From Echinicola rosea (GTDB taxonomy: Bacteria; Bacteroidota; Bacteroidia; Cytophagales; Cyclobacteriaceae): a stretch of DNA of 64,000 nucleotides. The DNA lies in contig NZ_CP040106.1 of the NCBI RefSeq assembly GCF_005281475.1, forward strand, positions 2,384,501-2,448,500. Direction: 5' to 3'. The notes under the pieces are model-generated. The model had not been told where the DNA came from. It was given only the letters and a program-made list of their open reading frames with translations, and did no database searches. Of the stretch, positions 1-9,196 are shown in pieces. Each line of letters begins with the position of its first letter. The first letter of the stretch is position 1. A program made the position numbers and the translations under genes.

Positions 1-1276
1 CATTTTCCATGCTGCCTTCCAACACCTGCCTCACTTCCAATCCAAAGTGGTTGGCGAAGTTGTAATCACGCTCATCATGGGCTGGTACGGCCATAACGGC
101 TCCCGTACCATAGCCTGCCAAAACGTAATCGGCTATCCAGATAGGGATCTCCTCCCCATTAAATGGATTAATGGCATAACTTCCGGTAAAGGCACCGGAG
201 ATGGTTTTGACATCACTCATGCGGTCTCTCTCGGAGCGGTTTTTGGCCACTTTGATATAGGCTTCGGCCTCTTTGCGTTGGTCATCGGTGATCAATTCGG
301 CAGCTAAATCGCTTTCTGGGGCGAGGGCCAAATACGTCACTCCATAAATGGTGTCTATACGCGTGGTGAAGACTTTGATTTTTTGTGCTTTATCCTTTAC
401 CTGAAAGACCATTTCGGCACCGACAGATCGTCCGATCCAGTTACGTTGCATTTCTTTGATAGGCTCTGGCCAATCTACCTTTTCGAGGTCATTGAGCAGT
501 CGTTCTGCATAGGCGGTGATGCGCATGCTCCATTGCATCATTTTTTTGCGCTCTACAGGATGTCCCCCACGTTCGGAAAAGCCATCTTTCACTTCGTCAT
601 TGGAAAGTACCGTGCCCAAGGCAGCGCACCAGTTTACGGTGGTTTCGGCAAGATAGGTCAAGCGATATTGTAGCAGGGTCTGTTGCTGTTCCTTTTCGGA
701 ATAAGCTTTCCAATCGTTGGCTGTGAAAGTTTTGATGTCTTCATCACATACGGCGTTGACATTCGCATTGCCCTCTTTTTCGAAAACGCTGATCAGGTCG
801 TTGATGTCCTTGGCCTTGTCTTCGGTCTTATCGTAATAGCTGTCAAACAGCTGCATAAATATCCACTGGGTCCACTTATAGTAGGAAGGGTCAGAAGTCC
901 TGACCTCTTTGTTCCAGTCGAAGGCAAACCCGATGTTTTTCAACTGTTCGGTATAGCGTTTGATGTTTTGTTCTGTGGTGATGGCTGGGTGCTGACCCGT
1001 CTGGATGGCGTATTGTTCTGCGGGAAGCCCGAAGGAATCGTACCCCATAGGGTGGAGGACGTTATATCCTTGTAGGCGTTTGAAGCGTGTGACGATATCC
1101 GAAGCAATGTAACCCAGTGGATGTCCTACGTGCAAGCCAGCACCGGAAGGATAGGGAAACATATCCAGACTGTAGAATTTAGGTCTTTGTGGGTCTATTT
1201 TGGCATTAAAAACCTGGGATGCTTCCCATCTTTCTTGCCATTTCTTTTCGATTTCTTGAAAATTGTAATCAGCCAT
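1..1276 (-). CDS. leuS: Leucyl-tRNA synthetase, N-terminal part (cut by window edge)
   Basis: Reading the minus strand from the ATG at 1276 gives an uninterrupted frame of about 425 residues running off the window. It starts [17 protein letters not shown] and carries the class I HIGH motif as HVGH at residues 49-52, after the FPYPSGAGL stretch typical of leucyl enzymes. The CP1 editing domain follows, with the threonine-rich TTRIDTIYG and the [13 protein letters not shown] segment that holds the conserved editing aspartate. The enzyme charges tRNA-Leu with leucine in the cytoplasm and hydrolyses mischarged tRNA. The KMSKS loop and anticodon domain lie outside the window, so completeness cannot be judged. 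A TAnnTTTG match lies 38 bp upstream of the start. Confidence 0.96.
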   Translation of the reverse strand, partial: MADYNFQEIEKKWQERWEASQVFNAKIDPQRPKFYSLDMFPYPSGAGLHVGHPLGYIASDIVTRFKRLQGYNVLHPMGYDSFGLPAEQYAIQTGQHPAITTEQNIKRYTEQLKNIGFAFDWNKEVRTSDPSYYKWTQWIFMQLFDSYYDKTEDKAKDINDLISVFEKEGNANVNAVCDEDIKTFTANDWKAYSEKEQQQTLLQYRLTYLAETTVNWCAALGTVLSNDEVKDGFSERGGHPVERKKMMQWSMRITAYAERLLNDLEKVDWPEPIKEMQRNWIGRSVGAEMVFQVKDKAQKIKVFTTRIDTIYGVTYLALAPESDLAAELITDDQRKEAEAYIKVAKNRSERDRMSDVKTISGAFTGSYAINPFNGEEIPIWIADYVLAGYGTGAVMAVPAHDERDYNFANHFGLEVRQVLEGSMEN

Positions 1277-1737
1277 TTTTTAACAAAATTGTTACTTGGT
1301 ATAGGATTGGTTGCAAAAATAAAAAAATAAATGGGATATGCCGATGGATTGGGGAAGTATCGGTAGTATCGGGAAGTTTCTAGTATCAAGTATTTAGATT
1401 TGGGACATTAAACATGAGATTTGAGAAATGTGTCCTTCCCTCGTTAGTGTTGACCGGATTAATATTAGTTTTCATTATTAAATATGGTAATAATTGGGAG
1501 GGTAAAAAATCTGGGACAGCTTATTTGAGTCAGATACTCAAAACTTGCCAGTGCTGGGGCGGAGACCAACACAGCCCGGAGCCCGGCACAAACCAGCATT
1601 TGTAAAATTGAGCTATTGCCAAGAAGGGGAGCTGCCCTGTTTGCCGAATGAGACAGGCCAAGTACTGAGAGGCTTTGAGCCTTTGGCATAATAAAATGGA
1701 TGCCGATAATTGGTTCAAGCCTTCTTGCTACTAATCA
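1277..1737. other. Intergenic stretch without a convincing gene
   Basis: This 461-bp gap lies between the divergent start of leuS and the end of the outer-membrane barrel gene. After the leuS promoter region it is AT-rich to about 1,510. From about 1,545 to 1,690 it becomes GC-richer and contains an imperfect hairpin (GTGCTGGG paired with CCCGGCAC, about 1,551-1,588). Short open frames on both strands here lack domains, signal peptides or plausible starts. It may be a decayed intergenic repeat, but no second copy is present in the window. Confidence 0.4.
1314..1321 (-). promoter_or_regulatory. Candidate Bacteroidota -7 element for leuS
   Basis: The minus strand reads TATTTTTG, an exact match to the Bacteroidota -7 consensus TAnnTTTG, 38 bp upstream of the leuS ATG. 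I see no TTG at a good -33 distance, so the call rests on the -7 box and its position. Confidence 0.4.
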
Positions 1738-2700
1738 TTACCAGAATCGCCATCCTCTTTGCTTGGTGCGGCCACGTCTTAGCCAGTTTTCCCAGATGTC
1801 TTGGGAGAAGTAGATTTCGACACCGATGTTCAGTGTGAAGTAGCCGTCATATCGGTGGTCCAAGCCACTTCCACGGCGGATTTTGTGTTGGAATTCACCG
1901 TTTTTGTCAAAATAGACGGCTTCTCGGATTTTTTCAGTGTCAGGTAGTCCATTGTCATCCAGGTATTTGGGATTCTTTATCGCCAGTCGGAGCCTTTCGG
2001 GCATAGGGCCGTCGCCGTATTCTCCATAGCTGGCCAATAAGCTGAGGTAGGAGTCTTTGATATTATAAGCGCTGATATCGTCCAAATAATCTGAAAGTGT
2101 AAAACGGTAATTTCCTTCTATAAAAAGATCCGTGTAAACATTGAGTTTATATTTCATGCCCAGTCCCATAGGGAAGACCATGACCACTGCTGGATATTCA
2201 TTATTTTCCAGTGCCAATGGCCTTAGGTTGTACCATTCTCCGTCCAGTTGGGCTTTTGGGGTGTTGGTAGTGGCCCCTACACCTGCAAAGACATACCAAT
2301 TAAGGAAGTGCCGGGTGATGTTGTAAAGCTTGACAGGTTTCCAGTGGTATTCTGCCATCAAGGCCATTTCTACATTTCTGGCCCTGAAATGAAGTTCTCG
2401 AGGATAGCGGTAAGCCCTAGGATCTGATGGGTGATCTTGCCCTGACATCTGGATATACGACATATCCAATCGAAGCCGAGTGTTTGTCCCAATGGTTCTG
2501 CGGGCATTGATGTTGATATTATAGTCGGGTTGGACGCCCTCATAGTATTTCCAGAGTGAATATAGCTCTCCAAAATACTGTGTGACACCACCGCCTACAC
2601 CGAATGACCACGGTTCTTCAAACTTAAAGCGATTAAAGCTCTGGGCGTTCGCTTCAAGCAAAGTGATCGCTAAGAATACTAAACAGAGTAAGTATCTCAT
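1738..2700 (-). CDS. Outer-membrane beta-barrel protein, DUF6089/PorG-like
   Basis: A 320-residue protein with a signal peptide (MRYLLCLVFLAITLLEANAQ, cut after NAQ). The mature part opens with a glycine-rich strand ending GGVTQYFGEL, resembling the first strand of DUF6089/PorG-type barrels, and continues with alternating aromatic strands such as LNWYVFAGVGA and LNIGVEIYF. It probably sits in the outer membrane as a small barrel. PorG is an accessory of the type IX secretion machine, but the similarity seen here is general and does not prove that role. The last residues (GWRFW) are aromatic, as in many barrels. It is transcribed toward leuS's start region with no obvious partner. Confidence 0.6.
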   Translation of the reverse strand: MRYLLCLVFLAITLLEANAQSFNRFKFEEPWSFGVGGGVTQYFGELYSLWKYYEGVQPDYNININARRTIGTNTRLRLDMSYIQMSGQDHPSDPRAYRYPRELHFRARNVEMALMAEYHWKPVKLYNITRHFLNWYVFAGVGATTNTPKAQLDGEWYNLRPLALENNEYPAVVMVFPMGLGMKYKLNVYTDLFIEGNYRFTLSDYLDDISAYNIKDSYLSLLASYGEYGDGPMPERLRLAIKNPKYLDDNGLPDTEKIREAVYFDKNGEFQHKIRRGSGLDHRYDGYFTLNIGVEIYFSQDIWENWLRRGRTKQRGWRFW

Positions 2701-2790
2701 GCATTTAATACGTAAACATCAACCTGAATTGGGTGCAGGTTTAAATGACTTGTTGTTGGTTTTAAACGTGTTGATACCGTAAATAAACAA

Positions 2791-3693
2791 TTAATTGTCC
2801 AACTTTTCAAATCCTGTTTTTAAATGCAAATCTCTTTGTGGGAACGGGATTTCAATGCCTTCTTCATTGAATTTTCGGAAGATTTCATAATAAAGTTGGC
2901 TCTTGAGCACCTTGGGTTTGTTGATGTACTGAGAGGTCCAGACACGGAGGATAAAGTTGATGCTGTTGTCGCCGTATTCCACAAAAAGGACGTCGGGTGG
3001 AGGGGTTTTGAGCACACCATCATTGGCTGTGGCCACTGCCATTAGGACAGATTTGATCTTTTGTGGGTCTTCTTTGTATGAAACACCTACAGGGAAATTA
3101 AAACGTATGTTTCGGTCATTATGGGACCAGTTGATTACAGGACTGTCAATAAACTGGCTGTTGGGTACGATGATGGAGATGTTGTCATTGGTGACGATCA
3201 TGGTGGATCGGGAGCTGATCTTGATGACATCGCCATTTACATCGCCCACTTCGATACGGTCACCGACTTTGATAGGCCGCTCGAATAGGATGATCAGTCC
3301 ACTGATAAAGTTGTTGGTGATGTTTTGCAAACCAAAACCAATACCTACCCCTAATGCACCGGCCAGAATCCCCAGTGCACTGAGGTCTATTCCCGAGTTT
3401 TGGATGATGATGACAAAACCACCGATCAGCAGCACGTATCGTATGATGGTTCCGACAGATTGGCGGGTGCCAATATCCATTTGGTAGCGGGACAGGACTT
3501 TGTGGACTATGATTTTTTTGATCCATTCGGTAACTATTACCAGTATAAAGACCGAAAAGACAAGGGCTATCACCAGCCCAACAGTGAGCTTAGAGCTTCC
3601 CAATGTCACTAATGTATATTCCAAAAAATCATTCAAGCGCTCCAAAAATGCGCCAAATCCATCTTTTTTGACATCTTGCAAAAGATCTTCCAT
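2791..3693 (-). CDS. MscS-family mechanosensitive ion channel
   Basis: A 300-residue protein with three predicted membrane segments: about 38-60, 83-102, and the pore-lining helix about 107-130 with the glycine/alanine pattern LGILAGALGVGIGFGLQN. This is followed by the family signature ITNNFISGLIILFERPIKVGD and the beta domain (IEVGDVNGDVIKISSRST). It would form a heptameric inner-membrane channel that releases solutes under hypo-osmotic shock. The length is typical of small-conductance MscS proteins. No signal peptide is visible, and the N-terminal 30 residues are amphipathic. It is divergent from the GNAT-nitrilase gene with a 154-bp gap and appears to be a single-gene unit. Confidence 0.95.
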   Translation of the reverse strand: MEDLLQDVKKDGFGAFLERLNDFLEYTLVTLGSSKLTVGLVIALVFSVFILVIVTEWIKKIIVHKVLSRYQMDIGTRQSVGTIIRYVLLIGGFVIIIQNSGIDLSALGILAGALGVGIGFGLQNITNNFISGLIILFERPIKVGDRIEVGDVNGDVIKISSRSTMIVTNDNISIIVPNSQFIDSPVINWSHNDRNIRFNFPVGVSYKEDPQKIKSVLMAVATANDGVLKTPPPDVLFVEYGDNSINFILRVWTSQYINKPKVLKSQLYYEIFRKFNEEGIEIPFPQRDLHLKTGFEKLDN

Positions 3694-3847
3694 AACAATC
3701 GTTCAATGTAAATCCTGTGATAAAGTACCTACAAATTAATAATATTTATATTGTGAAACTAGTCGAAAACTGACTGATTTTGTTATTATTGGCATGGGTT
3801 AACTACGGATAGTTTAAGATATTTGTGGCGGATAACAGTAAACAATT

Positions 3848-5389
3848 ATGAGCAAACAAAAAGAGGAACTGGAGCATAGGCTCAAGCTCAGGAACGTACA
3901 ATTGTCAGATTATGATGACATTCGTGAGCTGATGACCCTGATATATGAACAGAAGGGCATGGCTTATACCAGACAGGAACTGAAGAATCAGATAAAGGCA
4001 TTTCCTGAGGGGCAGATCTGCATAGAGGATAATGGCAAGGTCGTAGCAGTAGCGCTGAGTGTGGTAGTGGAATATTCCCAGTTTGGTGATAGCCATACCT
4101 ATGATGAAATTACCGGATTTGGCAAGTTTGATACACATAATCTCGAAAATGGAGACACGCTCTACGGGACTGATGTGTTTGTTCATCCTGAGTATAGAGG
4201 GCTGAGGTTGGGGAGAAGGCTGTATGATGCCAGAAAAGAGCTGTGCGAAAACCTTAACTTACGCTCCATCATTGCTGGTGGGCGGATTCCCGGGTATAGC
4301 AAATATGCTGAGCAGATGACCCCGAGGAAGTACATAGATTTGGTAAAGAACAAGGAGATTTACGATCCGGTACTCTCTTTTCAGCTGGCCAATGAATTTC
4401 ACGTCCGAAAAGTCATCACCAAGTACTTACCAGAGGACAAGGATTCCAAGGCATTTGCGACACTTTTGGAGTGGAACAATATCTACTATGAGAAAGATGA
4501 AAAGCTCATCGGTAATAGCAAATCCATAGTCCGATTAGGGCTGGTGCAGTGGAAAATGCGGCGGTTTAAGGATGTGGACGATCTGATGCAGCAGGTAGAG
4601 TTTTTTGTTGATACCGTTTCCGGTTATAAATCGGATTTTTGTCTTTTGCCAGAGTTTTTCAATGCTCCCTTATTGGCAGACTTTAATGATATGGATGCCT
4701 CTGAAGCGATCCGGAATTTGGCAGACTATACCGAAGAGGTACTGTCACGCATGAGGGATTTGGCACTTAGCTATAACGTGAACATCATCGCAGGGAGCAT
4801 GCCTGAATATGATGGAAAAAAACTAAGAAATGTAAGCTACCTCTGCAGGCGGGACGGTACCATAGATAAGCAATATAAATTGCACATTACCCCGGATGAA
4901 CAGGCCTATTGGGGCTTACAGGGTGGAAATGGGATCAGTGTATTTGATACAGATGCAGGGAGAATTGGGATTTTGATTTGCTATGATGTGGAGTTTCCTG
5001 AGTTGGGGAGGATTCTGGCTGAGCAGGAGATGGATATTTTGTTTGTGCCTTTCTGGACAGATACCAAAAATGCCTATCTTCGCGTAAGCACTTGTGCAAA
5101 GGCCAGGGCGGTGGAAAATGAGTGTTATGTGGCCATTACAGGTTCTGTGGGGAATCTTCCGAGAGTTGAAAATATGGATATTCAGCATTCCCAAGCGGCT
5201 ATTTATTCACCATCAGACTTTTCTTTTCCCCATGATGCGGTAATTGCAGAAGCGTCTTTGAATACGGAAACGACCATTGTGGCCGATGTGGATTTGGATT
5301 TGCTGACCAAGCTGCGAAAAATGGGCAGCGTAAGGAACCTTGCTCAGCGGAGATTGGACCTTTATTCTATTCAGTGGAAGCGAAATTGA
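3848..5389 (+). CDS. GNAT acetyltransferase fused to carbon-nitrogen hydrolase
   Basis: A 513-residue two-domain protein. Residues about 12-175 form a GNAT fold, with the acetyl-CoA loop in HPEYRGLRLGRRLYDARKEL. Residues about 228-500 form a nitrilase-superfamily domain with the full Glu-Lys-Cys triad: E269 in LLPEFF, K344 in QYKLHITPDE and C378 in LICYDVEFPE. The family is a known bifunctional architecture in Bacteroidota, and 513 residues is its normal length. The substrate is unknown; the nitrilase domain should hydrolyse an amide and the GNAT domain acetylate an amine, possibly of the same metabolite. No signal peptide is present, so it is cytoplasmic. The kdsC gene follows 87 bp downstream. 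Confidence 0.93.
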   Translation: MSKQKEELEHRLKLRNVQLSDYDDIRELMTLIYEQKGMAYTRQELKNQIKAFPEGQICIEDNGKVVAVALSVVVEYSQFGDSHTYDEITGFGKFDTHNLENGDTLYGTDVFVHPEYRGLRLGRRLYDARKELCENLNLRSIIAGGRIPGYSKYAEQMTPRKYIDLVKNKEIYDPVLSFQLANEFHVRKVITKYLPEDKDSKAFATLLEWNNIYYEKDEKLIGNSKSIVRLGLVQWKMRRFKDVDDLMQQVEFFVDTVSGYKSDFCLLPEFFNAPLLADFNDMDASEAIRNLADYTEEVLSRMRDLALSYNVNIIAGSMPEYDGKKLRNVSYLCRRDGTIDKQYKLHITPDEQAYWGLQGGNGISVFDTDAGRIGILICYDVEFPELGRILAEQEMDILFVPFWTDTKNAYLRVSTCAKARAVENECYVAITGSVGNLPRVENMDIQHSQAAIYSPSDFSFPHDAVIAEASLNTETTIVADVDLDLLTKLRKMGSVRNLAQRRLDLYSIQWKRN

Positions 5390-5476
5390 TAGCTGTAGAA
5401 AATGATGCGGTCCATACCCAGTGCCAATTTTCAGAATAACGTAATTAACCAATAACTATTATCCCAATAACGAATC

Positions 5477-6028
5477 ATGGAAAACTACCTCAAGGGTATA
5501 GACGAAAAGGTCATTAAGAAAGCCTCTAAAATCAAGCTGTTAATAACTGATGTTGACGGAGTGTTGACGGACGGAGGGGTCATTTATGATGACCATTACC
5601 TCGAATTCAAAAAATTCAACGTCAAAGATGGGCTGATCGTAAAGGTACTCCAAAAGCACGGCATAAAGGTAGGCGCCATCACAGGAAGGAACTCGCCCGT
5701 GGTAAGGAGCCGATGCGAAGAGCTTGGCTTTGACTTTCACTATCATGGCATTAAAGATAAGCGGGAAAAACTAGAAGCAGTACTGGACGGTATGGACTTG
5801 GACCTGGAAGAGTGTGCCTATATCGGAGATGACCTTATTGATTTGCCTTTGCTGGTCATGGTGGGTCTTTCCGTGGCGCCAAAAGATGCTTTACCCTACA
5901 TCAAGGAAGAGGTGGATATGGTTTCATCCCTTGATGGTGGTGGAGGTGTTTTCAGGGAAGTGGCTGACCTGATCTTGCGTTCTCAGGGTAAATTAAAAAT
6001 GATTATTAACCAACTGAAGGAAAAATAA
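5477..6028 (+). CDS. kdsC: 3-deoxy-D-manno-octulosonate 8-phosphate phosphatase
   Basis: A 183-residue HAD-superfamily phosphatase of the tetrameric C0 type. The nucleophile motif TDVDGVLTDGG places D25 and D27, and the acidic motif GDDLIDLPLL binds magnesium. The glycine-rich KRE/GAITGR region also fits KdsC. It hydrolyses Kdo-8-phosphate to Kdo, a step of lipopolysaccharide inner-core synthesis. The assignment over other small HAD phosphatases is strengthened by the next gene, kdsA, which starts on the base after this stop codon (TAA at 6026-6028, ATG at 6029). The two form a compact operon that makes and then dephosphorylates Kdo-8-P. Confidence 0.93.
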   Translation: MENYLKGIDEKVIKKASKIKLLITDVDGVLTDGGVIYDDHYLEFKKFNVKDGLIVKVLQKHGIKVGAITGRNSPVVRSRCEELGFDFHYHGIKDKREKLEAVLDGMDLDLEECAYIGDDLIDLPLLVMVGLSVAPKDALPYIKEEVDMVSSLDGGGGVFREVADLILRSQGKLKMIINQLKEK

Positions 6029-6880
6029 ATGATGCCTGTATTTACACAGCCCATGCACATCACCGATCAAGTGGTGCTTGGCAAAGAAAAACCTGTTTTA
6101 TTTTCAGGTCCCTGTGCAGTGGAGAGCTTTGATATCTGTATGGAGATCGGGAGTACCATAAAGGACGAGGCCGAGAAAAATGGTTTTTCATATGTTTTTA
6201 AAGCTTCTTTTGACAAGGCAAATAGGACTTCGTCCGGTTCTTTTAGAGGCATTGGGATGGACAAGTCGCTGGAGGTTTTGCAGCGCGTGGGCAATGAGTT
6301 GGGAGTGCCTTTGGTTACTGATATTCATGAAAGCTATCAAGCTGCCGAAGTAGCTGAAGTAGCGGATGTACTGCAGATTCCAGCGTTTTTATGCCGTCAG
6401 ACAGATCTTTTGCTGGCAGCAGGGAAGACCGGTAAGGCGATCAAGATCAAAAGAGGCCAGTTTATGGCTCCTGAGGATATGCAATATGCGGTGAGCAAGG
6501 TAAGGTCCACTGGCAATGAAAACGTATGCCTGACAGAAAGAGGTTTTTCATTAGGCTACCATAATTTGGTGGTGGATATGCGGTCATTGCCTACCATGAG
6601 GCAGTTTGCGCCGGTTGTATTTGATATTACCCATTCGGTACAGCAGCCCGGAGGCCAAGGAGGAAGTAGTGGCGGGCAGCGTGAATTTGCTCCGTTTTTG
6701 GCAAGAGCTGCAGCGGCTGCGGGAGTGGATGGCTTCTTTATCGAAACCCATCCAGAGCCGGCCAAAGCTCTGAGCGATGGGCCAAATATGATTCCATTAC
6801 ATAGGATGGCTGATTTTCTTGAAATGCTCAAGGAGTGTTGGGAAACTGGAAATAAGTATAGTGCCTTTCAAGTAGAATAG
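6029..6880 (+). CDS. kdsA: 3-deoxy-8-phosphooctulonate synthase
   Basis: A 283-residue protein of the class I DAHP/KDOPS family. It condenses phosphoenolpyruvate with arabinose 5-phosphate to Kdo-8-phosphate. Recognisable segments are [10 protein letters not shown] near residue 25, [13 protein letters not shown] for phosphate binding, [30 protein letters not shown], and [20 protein letters not shown] near residue 200. Length is standard. It is directly abutted to kdsC upstream. The second codon is also ATG, so the start could be 3 bp later. A terminator-like hairpin follows 15 bp after the stop. Confidence 0.97.
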   Translation: MMPVFTQPMHITDQVVLGKEKPVLFSGPCAVESFDICMEIGSTIKDEAEKNGFSYVFKASFDKANRTSSGSFRGIGMDKSLEVLQRVGNELGVPLVTDIHESYQAAEVAEVADVLQIPAFLCRQTDLLLAAGKTGKAIKIKRGQFMAPEDMQYAVSKVRSTGNENVCLTERGFSLGYHNLVVDMRSLPTMRQFAPVVFDITHSVQQPGGQGGSSGGQREFAPFLARAAAAAGVDGFFIETHPEPAKALSDGPNMIPLHRMADFLEMLKECWETGNKYSAFQVE

Positions 6881-6894
6881 TGAAATGTCTTTTG

Positions 6895-6939
6895 GCTGCT
6901 TTTGACGGGGTGATGTCACCTGTTAAGGGCAGCTTTTTT
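6895..6939 (+). terminator. Rho-independent terminator after kdsA
   Basis: The arms GCTGCTTTTGAC and GTTAAGGGCAGC pair with G-U wobbles, an inner GGTGA/TCACC stem extends the hairpin, and a run of six T follows at the 3' end. It sits 14 bp past the kdsA stop. Confidence 0.7.
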
Positions 6940-6947
6940 AAATTGTT

Positions 6948-7373
6948 GGTTCTATATGATTTACTGAGGGTAACTTTTGTTTTGTTTGCTAAATTATAGC
7001 TTGAATATCACTTTGTTCCGTGTTGCTTTTTTGCTTCAGGTCAAAAAAGTAACCAAAACCTGTCCGCCAGTGGTGGAAAATCCGCTGCAGTGAGCGATTT
7101 CGGCTAAAATCAACGCCAGTACTCGCGCAGGCAAACTCCTCCTGTCTAAAGCTAGGTAGAGCTAAAGGAAGCCAGGTAAACCATTTGAGCAGCAAACCAA
7201 CTTTTTGTGCTGATTCACGTCAGACAAGCCTGCGCCTTTTCCAGCCCACTTCTTTGGTTTCTTATCGTCAAATATCTCAAGGCAGAACAGAAAATTCTCC
7301 ATTGGAAAAGATTATGAATCAAGGGTTAAATAATCGACATTATATCTTCACCCACTATAATCGATTTAGAATC
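6948..7373. repeat. MITE-like element, family 2 (copy 1)
   Basis: A non-coding element of about 426 bp. Its left end reads GGTTCTATATGATTTACTGAGGGT, paired imperfectly with the right end, which in reverse complement begins GATTCTAAATCGATT. It is flanked by the near-direct repeat AAATTGTT (6940-6947) and AAATTGAT (7374-7381), 7 of 8 bases identical, as expected for an 8-bp target duplication. The interior holds the core shared with the other copies: a CTTTTTTG/CAAAAAAG hairpin around TTCAGGT (about 7027-7050), then GCAGGCAAACTCCTC and CAGACAAGCCTGC, which form a second inverted pair. No transposase is encoded. A better-preserved copy lies at 41,718-42,084. Confidence 0.75.
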
Positions 7374-7446
7374 AAATTGATTGTGCTAACTAAATGGTGA
7401 AATCCTCATTTTTTATTTTTAATTTACTTGTGTTAAGCGAAATTTT

Positions 7447-9102
7447 ATGAAAAAATTAATTTGGCTTGGCTGCTTTATGTCATTGTTCTATTGCACGGCA
7501 GCAGCACAAGTAATGGGTTCCACAGCGGAAGTATCACTCGAAATTCGTAACATTTTAGAGTCATTTGCTCCTGGTAAAGCCGCTCAGGTAGGTGAGCAAC
7601 ATCTTCATCATCCTGATTTATTGATTGCGTTTTATAGCAATAGGCAGTTTGAACCTGTCTGGGTAAATGACGGGAAATGGCATGAATCGGCAAGTGATCT
7701 TCTTGCCCAAATAGAGGAGTCAAAATACGATGGCCTCCTGCCTGCTTCCTATCACCTGTCTTCAATCAAGGAAGTGATCTCACGGGATAAACAACAGTCC
7801 ATCGACAATGGACATCCCGTTCACCAAGCCTATGTGGATCTCCTGCTTGCTGATGCCTATTTTAGCCTTGCCAATGATCTGTATTTAGGAAAGGTAGTCC
7901 AAAAAGGACTTCAGAATTCGTGGGAAATCACCCCAAAACGCGTCAAGGTGGATTTTGGAGAGGCCATGGAAAAAGGGCTTGAAAGTGGTGATGTTTCAAA
8001 AAGTCTGGAGGATTTTTGGCCGAGGTATAAGGTGTATAGAAGCATGCGAAAAAGCATAAAGGAGTTTTATGAGATGGACGATTCCTTGGAGGAAAAGTGG
8101 GAAAAGGTCGGTGGCAAAACCCTTAAAGTGAATGAAGAGAACAAGTCGGTACCAGCGATTAGGGAGCGACTTTTTTACTGGAACGATTTGCCGACCTATT
8201 CAGTCCCCAATGAAGAGCTTTATGACAGTACGATGCTGGCAGGGGTGGTGCACTTTCAAAAACGCAATGGACTGGACGCAGATGGTGTTATTGGTAAGGA
8301 TACGTATAGCGCACTCAATGCGAGCCCCGCAGATATGATAAAGAAAATTGCCGTCAATATGGAGCGGATGCGTTGGCTGCCGGATACCGTGTTGGATGGA
8401 CGTTTTGTCATGGTAAATATCGCCAATTTTCAACTGGATTATTTACAGGATAATGGTCTTGATACTGTCTTTACCTCAAAGGTGATTGTCGGTAAGGAAT
8501 ATCATACCACACCTGTTTTTAATGGTGAAATGGCCTATATTGTTTTGAGCCCTACTTGGACGGTACCAAGCTCTATTATCAAAAGGGAGATGATTCCCAA
8601 GATCAAGAAAGATGCAAGTTATCTTACCAAGAATCACCTTAAGATTCTCACGTATTCGGGCAAAGAGGTCAGCCCTACTTCGATCGATTGGTCAAAGGCC
8701 GCTTCTGGTAATTTCCCCTATATGATAAGGCAAAGTCCAGGCCCTTCCAATTCCCTTGGACAGGCCAAGTTTATTTTTCCAAACAAACACAACGTGTATA
8801 TCCACGATACCCCTTCAAAATCCCTTTTCAGCAAAGATTTGAGAGCATTTAGTCATGGGTGTATCAGGATTCAGCAGCCTGCGGAGTTTGCAGAAATACT
8901 ATTAGAAGGCGATAGCAAATGGGACATGCAGCGTATCCGTGAAGCAATGAATAAGGGAAAGGAAACGACTGTGATGCTTAAAGAAAAGGTGCCTGTAGTC
9001 TTGATCTACTTGACCTTTTGGGCTGATCCATCGGGCAAGGCACATATCAGAAAAGATATTTATGAACGTGATGATGCCGTCGCCAAAGCGTTGCTAAACT
9101 GA
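7447..9102 (+). CDS. L,D-transpeptidase, YcbB/LdtD type, Sec-exported
   Basis: A 551-residue protein with a signal peptide (about residues 1-21, ending CTAAAQ), an N-terminal scaffold domain (about 40-230), a peptidoglycan-binding module near 255-300 (VHFQKRNGLDADGVIGKDTYSAL), and a YkuD catalytic domain (about 325-500). The catalytic motif SHGCIRI places H470 and C472. Such enzymes form 3-3 cross-links in peptidoglycan or attach proteins to it, in the periplasm. The length matches YcbB-type enzymes rather than the short ErfK type. A paralogue of the same architecture follows after 94 bp, so the two probably arose by tandem duplication. The start is set by the signal peptide. Confidence 0.93.
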   Translation: MKKLIWLGCFMSLFYCTAAAQVMGSTAEVSLEIRNILESFAPGKAAQVGEQHLHHPDLLIAFYSNRQFEPVWVNDGKWHESASDLLAQIEESKYDGLLPASYHLSSIKEVISRDKQQSIDNGHPVHQAYVDLLLADAYFSLANDLYLGKVVQKGLQNSWEITPKRVKVDFGEAMEKGLESGDVSKSLEDFWPRYKVYRSMRKSIKEFYEMDDSLEEKWEKVGGKTLKVNEENKSVPAIRERLFYWNDLPTYSVPNEELYDSTMLAGVVHFQKRNGLDADGVIGKDTYSALNASPADMIKKIAVNMERMRWLPDTVLDGRFVMVNIANFQLDYLQDNGLDTVFTSKVIVGKEYHTTPVFNGEMAYIVLSPTWTVPSSIIKREMIPKIKKDASYLTKNHLKILTYSGKEVSPTSIDWSKAASGNFPYMIRQSPGPSNSLGQAKFIFPNKHNVYIHDTPSKSLFSKDLRAFSHGCIRIQQPAEFAEILLEGDSKWDMQRIREAMNKGKETTVMLKEKVPVVLIYLTFWADPSGKAHIRKDIYERDDAVAKALLN

Positions 9103-9196
9103 AAGGAGCTGGTGTTAAATATTTGTTTTAGGTTATTTATTTTTAAGATGGCATAGTCATTGATATTTTAAATGGTACTAAACCAATTAAAATTTT

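Noticed and set aside
47..1075. Several plus-strand open frames of 86-130 codons
   Set aside because: They are antisense shadows of leuS, which reads cleanly on the minus strand across the whole stretch.
1414..1718. Short frames on both strands between leuS and the barrel gene
   Set aside because: No domain, signal peptide or plausible start, and they overlap each other on opposite strands.
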